Positions 59,885 through 64,000 of a stretch of 64,000 nucleotides of DNA are shown here, one piece after another. Below the pieces are notes generated by a model. It did not search any database. It was not told the DNA's origin and was given only the letters and a program-made list of their open reading frames with translations. Made by a program: the position numbers and the translations under genes. The DNA is from Achatina immaculata (lineage: Eukaryota > Mollusca > Gastropoda > Stylommatophora > Achatinidae): positions 12,143,459-12,207,458 of the forward strand of contig CM019703.1 in the NCBI GenBank assembly GCA_009760885.1, in the 5' to 3' direction. Within the stretch, counting starts at the first letter, position 1. Each line of letters opens with the position of its first letter.

Positions 59885-60190
59885 TAATTCTAAGAACAAA
59901 TATATCCATACTACAAGAACTTAATATTGAAGAAGGCTGGCTAGTAAAGAGGATTAAACAAAGAAAACTTAAATATTCTGGACACATTAAACGTCATGAT
60001 AATCTAGAGAAAGGGTACATAATGGGGAAAAAAGAAAGATAGGAAGACCAAGGAGAAGATGGCTCAAAACATCGTTGATAATCTGCAAATGGATGCACCA
60101 GCAGCAGGGCATCTTGCTCACAACCGACAGGCCTACAGGAGAGCTGTTAGGGAGATACAGTTCCGCAGGGGACATGCAAATGAATGAATT
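59885..60190 (+). mobile_element. LINE 3' end fragment (family D)
   Basis: Nearly identical to 6170-6480 over most of its length ('ttaatattgaagaaggctgg'), and encodes the same KR.RRP..RWL..IIDNLQ tail with deletions. It begins abruptly at the end of the 33-bp array. Confidence 0.8.
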
Positions 60191-60269
60191 CTTATCTAAA
60201 AATCTACTCTCCGCAGCATTTGCATGCTGTAGCGGTGTGACGTGTTATGTCGTCATATTTCTCGTCTAC

Positions 60270-60445
60270 ACCAACATCTGAGGTAGGGGTGCTAGCACCT
60301 GTCCTCGCTGCCTTTGTTTTTCTTAGGGAAGCCCCAGGTACCGACTGAGGCTGGGTTGACCGTGATATCGGTCTGAAAAAATCCCACGATTGAAAAATCG
60401 AACCAGGAACCTTCTGGCGAGTAGGCAAGTGCACTAACTACTACA
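60270..60445 (-). mobile_element. tRNA-derived SINE, minus orientation
   Basis: On the minus strand GTAGTTAGTGCACTTGCC is followed by CCTGGTTCGATTTTTC (B box) and a body containing 'ccagcctcagtcggtacctg'. The most complete SINE copy here; compare 40785-40945. Confidence 0.7.
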
Positions 60446-60484
60446 CCTACAAGTTATAATTTTTTAACAATAGATTACAACACT

Positions 60485-60860
60485 CGCGCATAGACACACA
60501 CACACGCACACACAGACGGACAAAGAGAGATAGAAGGAGAGAGACAGACGGACAGACAGAGAGAGAGGGAGAGAGACAGAAGGACAGACAGGGAGAGAGA
60601 CAGACGGACAGACAGAGAGAGAGGGAGAGAGACAGAGGGACAGATAGAGGGAGAGGGAGAGAGACAGACGGACACAGAGAGAGACGGACACACAGAGAAA
60701 GAGGGAAAGAGACAGACGGACAGACAGAGAAAGACGGACATATAGAGATACACCGACGGACAGACAGAGAGAGTGAGAGAGACAGAATAACAGACACACA
60801 GAGAGGGAGAGAGATAGACACAGAGAGAGAGGGAGAGAGACAGATGGACAGAGAGAACAT
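60485..60860. repeat. Purine-rich GACA/GAGA tandem repeat
   Basis: Units of about 36-40 bp built from 'gagagacagacggacagaca' and 'gagagagggagagag'. Overlapping Ser/Leu-rich frames on the minus strand are artefacts. Confidence 0.92.
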
Positions 60861-61068
60861 GCTCTGATTAATCTTTTCAATACAGGTTATTGCAAAACAG
60901 TATGAAAATTTCCGGTGAAGAAAATTAAACAATGCGCTCATCACATCTAACTTTTTTTTGTCTGGTGTATTATTATTTTACAACGGAGTTTTATCTTCAG
61001 AAATCTACTGCTTTTCTGTGTTTACGGTCACCATGGTGTTAAAAGTCTGCTAAAGAAGTATTGATGTA

Positions 61069-61169
61069 CGAAGAATTTATCTGAATATGGCTTCCTCCAA
61101 AAGTAGAAAACAGAAATGACATTTCTGTTTTCTACTTTTGGAGGAAGCCATATTCAGATAAGTTCTTCG
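61069..61169. repeat. Near-perfect 101-bp palindrome
   Basis: The arms 61069-61118 and 61120-61169 are inverted copies of 50 bp with one mismatch, around a single A at 61119. The inner part reads 'cttttggaggaagccatatt' outward on the right arm. Confidence 0.95.
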
Positions 61170-61184
61170 CTTTTTATTTTTATT

Positions 61185-61235
61185 TGTGTCTCGTGTGTGC
61201 ATGTAATCCTCGAAAAAGGCTCACGCCGAAATATC
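61185..61235 (+). mobile_element. Short copy of the GGCTCACGCC-GAAA motif
   Basis: 'aaaggctcacgccgaaatat' matches 61690-61710 and lies 35 bp after the palindrome. Confidence 0.4.
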
Positions 61236-61639
61236 GGATGTTGTATGTTTTTCATTTATACATTCTCATACTTTCTCACTCACTCCCTCCTTCACTCTGC
61301 AACCCCTCTTCCTCAATCATCTGTTTCAACTTCTCCTAGCTAGGTCAATATTACATCACACACTCTCTCTCCCTTCCCCGGTTCCCCATCCACCACCCCC
61401 AGTTACAACCCACCGACCACATGTCACAGGTCTATTTAAAGTCTCCACGTTCTACTAAATCCATTCCTGACACACACCGCCGGACAAGCCACACCTTACA
61501 ATTTACAGCTAAGTACTCTTTAGAAAAAAATTTTTTTTTAAATTAATTAATTTATTTATTAATTATTATTTTTATTTTATTTTTATTATTTCTTTATTAT
61601 TTTTTAAAAATTATTTTAAATAGCATTCATGTGAGTCTA

Positions 61640-61760
61640 TACTTTATCTCCTCTCTCTACTTCTTCGTCCTGTATGTTTTTGTATGATTAAGGCTCACGC
61701 CGAAACGTCACAACTTTGTAATCGTTAAGTAATAAAGCTGCTCCTACTTTTTCCTGTTTT
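61640..61760 (+). mobile_element. Dispersed element end with stem-loop and GAAAC motif
   Basis: 'ctacttcttcgtcctg', 'aaggctcacgccgaaacgtc' and 'aataaagctgctcctac' in the same order as 14740-14870. GGC-TCAC-GCC can form a small hairpin right before GAAAC. Confidence 0.45.
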
Positions 61761-61888
61761 ATACATTCTTTGTAAAACTGCACCATACACCTCTATCTAT
61801 CTTTTTTATTTAAACCAGTTTTACTGCACTCGCCATCCCTTTTAAAGAAGTATTGCACTCCCTCTGGTTTTTTTTAACCCCACTGATG

Positions 61889-61890
<2 letters not shown>

Positions 61891-61922
<32 letters not shown>
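61891..61922. repeat. (CT)n microsatellite
   Basis: About 16 CT units; a second (CT)n run lies at 62411-62433. Confidence 0.9.
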
Positions 61923-61925
<3 letters not shown>

Positions 61926-61934
61926 TCATGTCAA

Positions 61935-62140
61935 TCAAATGTTGGTCGCCACTGACTTCCACAACCATCCATCCTTTGCTTTTTCTATAAGATGTATTTT
62001 GGACCATGCACTTGTGCCACTATTTTAGTCCGTCAAGTTATCTTGTTTCTTTGTCTTTCTCTGTCCCTTTTCCCCTCCAGTTTTTCTGCTGTCACTAGGT
62101 GTTTCAGTTTGCCTCTTCTTAAAACATGTCCAGGGGCTAG
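61935..62140 (-). mobile_element. RTE 3' end scrap
   Basis: On the minus strand the phrase HVLRRGKLKHLVTAEKLEG is the 'GH..R' tail of RTE-type elements, similar to the copy at 47840-48660. Confidence 0.55.
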
Positions 62141-62547
62141 AAAAAACAAGCGGCATAACCTGTTCCCAAGCCGACGCGATGATGTGCCACGCCGCATCGG
62201 CTTCAGAGAACACCGTCTTGAAGGAGAAAATCTTCCGTGTTCTTCGATCTACTGGTGTTCTTCTACTGGTGTTCTTCAGTGTTTTCTGTCCGTGGGAAAG
62301 TGGAGTATAATGAAGGCTTACAAAAAACCATGGCAACTAACTAATGCTGGAGCGTCTTCTTTATCATGATGGAAAGATAGGGTTAAACGAAGAACAGGCA
62401 GCTCTCTTACAGCTCTCTCTCTCTCTCTCTCTCTCTTCTTTACTCCAGGCTCCTGATGTTGTCAGAGAAAGAGCAAACTTAGTCTAGAGACTGACAACAG
62501 AAATGTTGCTACAAGAGGCATGAAAACAAAATTATTTTGCTTCAGGG

Positions 62548-62640
62548 CAGTGGTTCTAAAACTTTTTCAGGTCGCAGACCCCAGAAAACAGAAATAATTC
62601 GTCACGATCCTTTCCTGCCCCTCCCCAAACCCTCTCCCTC
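62548..62640. mobile_element. One hAT-like end
   Basis: CAGTGGTTCTAAAACTTTTT followed by 'caggtcgcagacccc' resembles a hAT end. The partner end is not found. Confidence 0.4.
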
Positions 62641-62684
62641 ATTTACACCTCGCCATTAAATTTCAGCTGATTTTAAAGTAAAAA

Positions 62685-63110
62685 TCATCATCATAATCAT
62701 CATCATCATCATATGCCGTGCCGACTGGGTTGGCTATAATGCTTCTCCAGAGTACCCGATCCTTCATGCAGGCCATCAGCTCAGTTGGTGATCTCCTCTC
62801 ACATCATCTCGTCAGACTGTCAAGTATCATTTCTCTTGGTCTTCCCCTGACTATTCTTCCTTCTGTTTTTCCTGTTGTTACAATATTTTCAATGCCCCCT
62901 CTTCAATGAAAGTACATTGTCTCTCTCTCTTATTTTTTTACGAGATTTTTTGTCGCTCCAGCTCTTCTCATACTTTCCCTATTAGTTATTTTTGTTATCC
63001 AGGAAGTTCGCATCATTCTTCTAATAAACCACATTTTTGCTGCTTCCACTGATTTTGTGTGCGGACCTGACTTTTGTCAATGGTTCACTTCCATATAACA
63101 AGATAAAATC
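62685..63110 (-). mobile_element. RTE 3' end, minus orientation
   Basis: After a (TCA)n tail, the minus strand matches the 3' part of 51543-53943 (MACMKDRVLWRSIIA, GKTEGRIVRGRPREMILDSL) with small deletions, ending near 63110. Confidence 0.8.
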
Positions 63111-63130
63111 GTCTCATATTAATATTACTG

Positions 63131-64000
63131 TTCAAAAAAAAAAAGAAACAACACTACTGTAGTCGTAATGGACACCAAATTTCAAACTTGTATCAAAATT
63201 TTATTTTACGGAATTAACGTTTCAATCTTAGCATGAAGAAACTTTAAGACTTTAACAATGAAAAGATGTTCATTAAATCTAGTTTGGACCTTTATTCTTT
63301 GCAACTGAGGCCTCTGCTTTAGTAAGGTGTATGGCCACCTCTGGCCTGTATCAGAGAACGACATCTCCTTGACATGGATCAGATTAGCAGTTGGATCTGT
63401 TGTTGAGGGATGGTTGCCCAGTCTTCCCGCACTGCAAAAGACAACTGTCGGAGATTGGTTGGCGCCACGTGTCCCTGGTAGACTTGTCTGTTGAGTTCAT
63501 CCCATAAGTGTTCTACTGGGTTCATGTCTGATGTCATGGATGGCCACGGAATGGTCTGGACACTATTGTCAGCGAGGAGCTGGTTGGTGAGTTGTGCTGC
63601 CACATGAGGTCGAGTGTTATCCTGCTGAAAAATCGACCCTGGTGCAGCCAGAAGTGAAAGAATGTGAGGACGAATAATTTCAGCGACTTATCGTTGGGTA
63701 TTCAGGCGTCTTTCAACTTGTAGCAGGTCACTTCTTCCCATGAAGTTGATCGTCCTCCACACCAGTACACCTCCACCTCCATGCGGAAGAGCCTCATCCA
63801 CGCAGTTTTGGGCGTAGCGCTCATGGACTCTGCGGTAAACTCTTCTCCGTTTATCGTGTCGCTGGAGCAGAAAGAATGATTCATCACTAAACCAAACCCT
63901 TCTCCAATCATTTGCATTGTCCATTGACAATGCTGGTTTGCCCACTGCAGTCGGTTCTGGCGATGCTAGTCCGTAAGAACAGGACCTCTGTAGGATCTTC
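63131..64000 (-). mobile_element. Tc1-like transposon, cut by the right edge
   Basis: A terminal-repeat-like start (CTGTTCAAAAAAAAAAAGAA) lies near 63127. The minus strand then encodes the transposase C-terminal half: NDWRRVWFSDESFFLLQRHD (Asp), HGGGGVLVWRTINFMGRSDL and, after a frame break near 63690, WPSMTSDMNPVEHLWDELNR (Glu). It is a different family from the Tc1 at 23527. The catalytic 'QQDN.RPHVAAQL'-like part spans the break. Confidence 0.85.

Larger units (their letters stand above)
59571..64000 (-). other. TRPC intron continuing beyond the right edge
   Basis: The acceptor at 59571-59572 requires a further 5' exon. The stretch contains the elements listed below and no further ankyrin-like exon that I can see. 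Confidence 0.6.

Noticed and set aside
60447..60944. Ser/Leu-rich frames on the minus strand
   Set aside because: Translations of a GAGA/GACA repeat in several frames.

Overview
This is a eukaryotic, AT-rich, repeat-dominated window. It has spliced exons with GT..AG borders, many non-LTR (LINE) fragments of RTE and related types, Tc1 and mariner DNA transposons, hAT-type MITEs, tRNA-derived SINEs and dozens of minisatellite arrays. The mixture, together with an invertebrate-type TRPC channel, suggests an animal, most likely a lophotrochozoan and plausibly a gastropod mollusc. That is an inference from element and protein types; no marker in the window fixes the species.

Two host genes are supported. 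On the + strand, 852-1193 is the last coding exon of a gene entering from the left edge; its family is not recognised. On the - strand, eight exons between 59570 and 18932 encode the C-terminal 683 residues of a TRPC cation channel (TRPC4/5 and insect TRP/TRP-gamma type). In transcription order they are 59570-59453, 57911-57772, 50024-49672, 47259-47058, 42760-42560, 41317-41276, 39161-38972 and 19737-18932. All splice phases agree from exon to exon. The N-terminal ankyrin/first-helix exons are not seen and should lie beyond the right edge. The exon at 39161 also reads through its donor into an alternative 30-residue tail, so two C-termini are possible.

Layout: 1-2566 end of the + strand gene; 2567-18300 intergenic, with LINE copies, a 1 kb 40-bp satellite and a broken mariner; 18317-19737 last TRPC exon and 3' UTR; 19738-38971 a roughly 19 kb intron holding a nested Tc1/retroposon/LINE cluster at 23470-26727 and RTE copies at 33302-34365; 38972-59570 the exon-rich part of the channel gene, whose introns are packed with minisatellites (25-45 bp units) and an almost full RTE copy at 51543-53943; 59571-64000 upstream intron with LINE and SINE pieces, a 101-bp palindrome and a Tc1 element cut by the right edge.

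The most unusual signals are structural. One minisatellite of about 22 units has a unit that contains the 5' splice site of the exon it touches. Another follows a donor and repeats a 3' splice-site-like motif about 24 times. A third appears to derive from a hAT transposon end. A roughly 990-bp modular retroposon with a 13-bp target duplication sits inside a Tc1 element. All mobile-element genes seen are broken.
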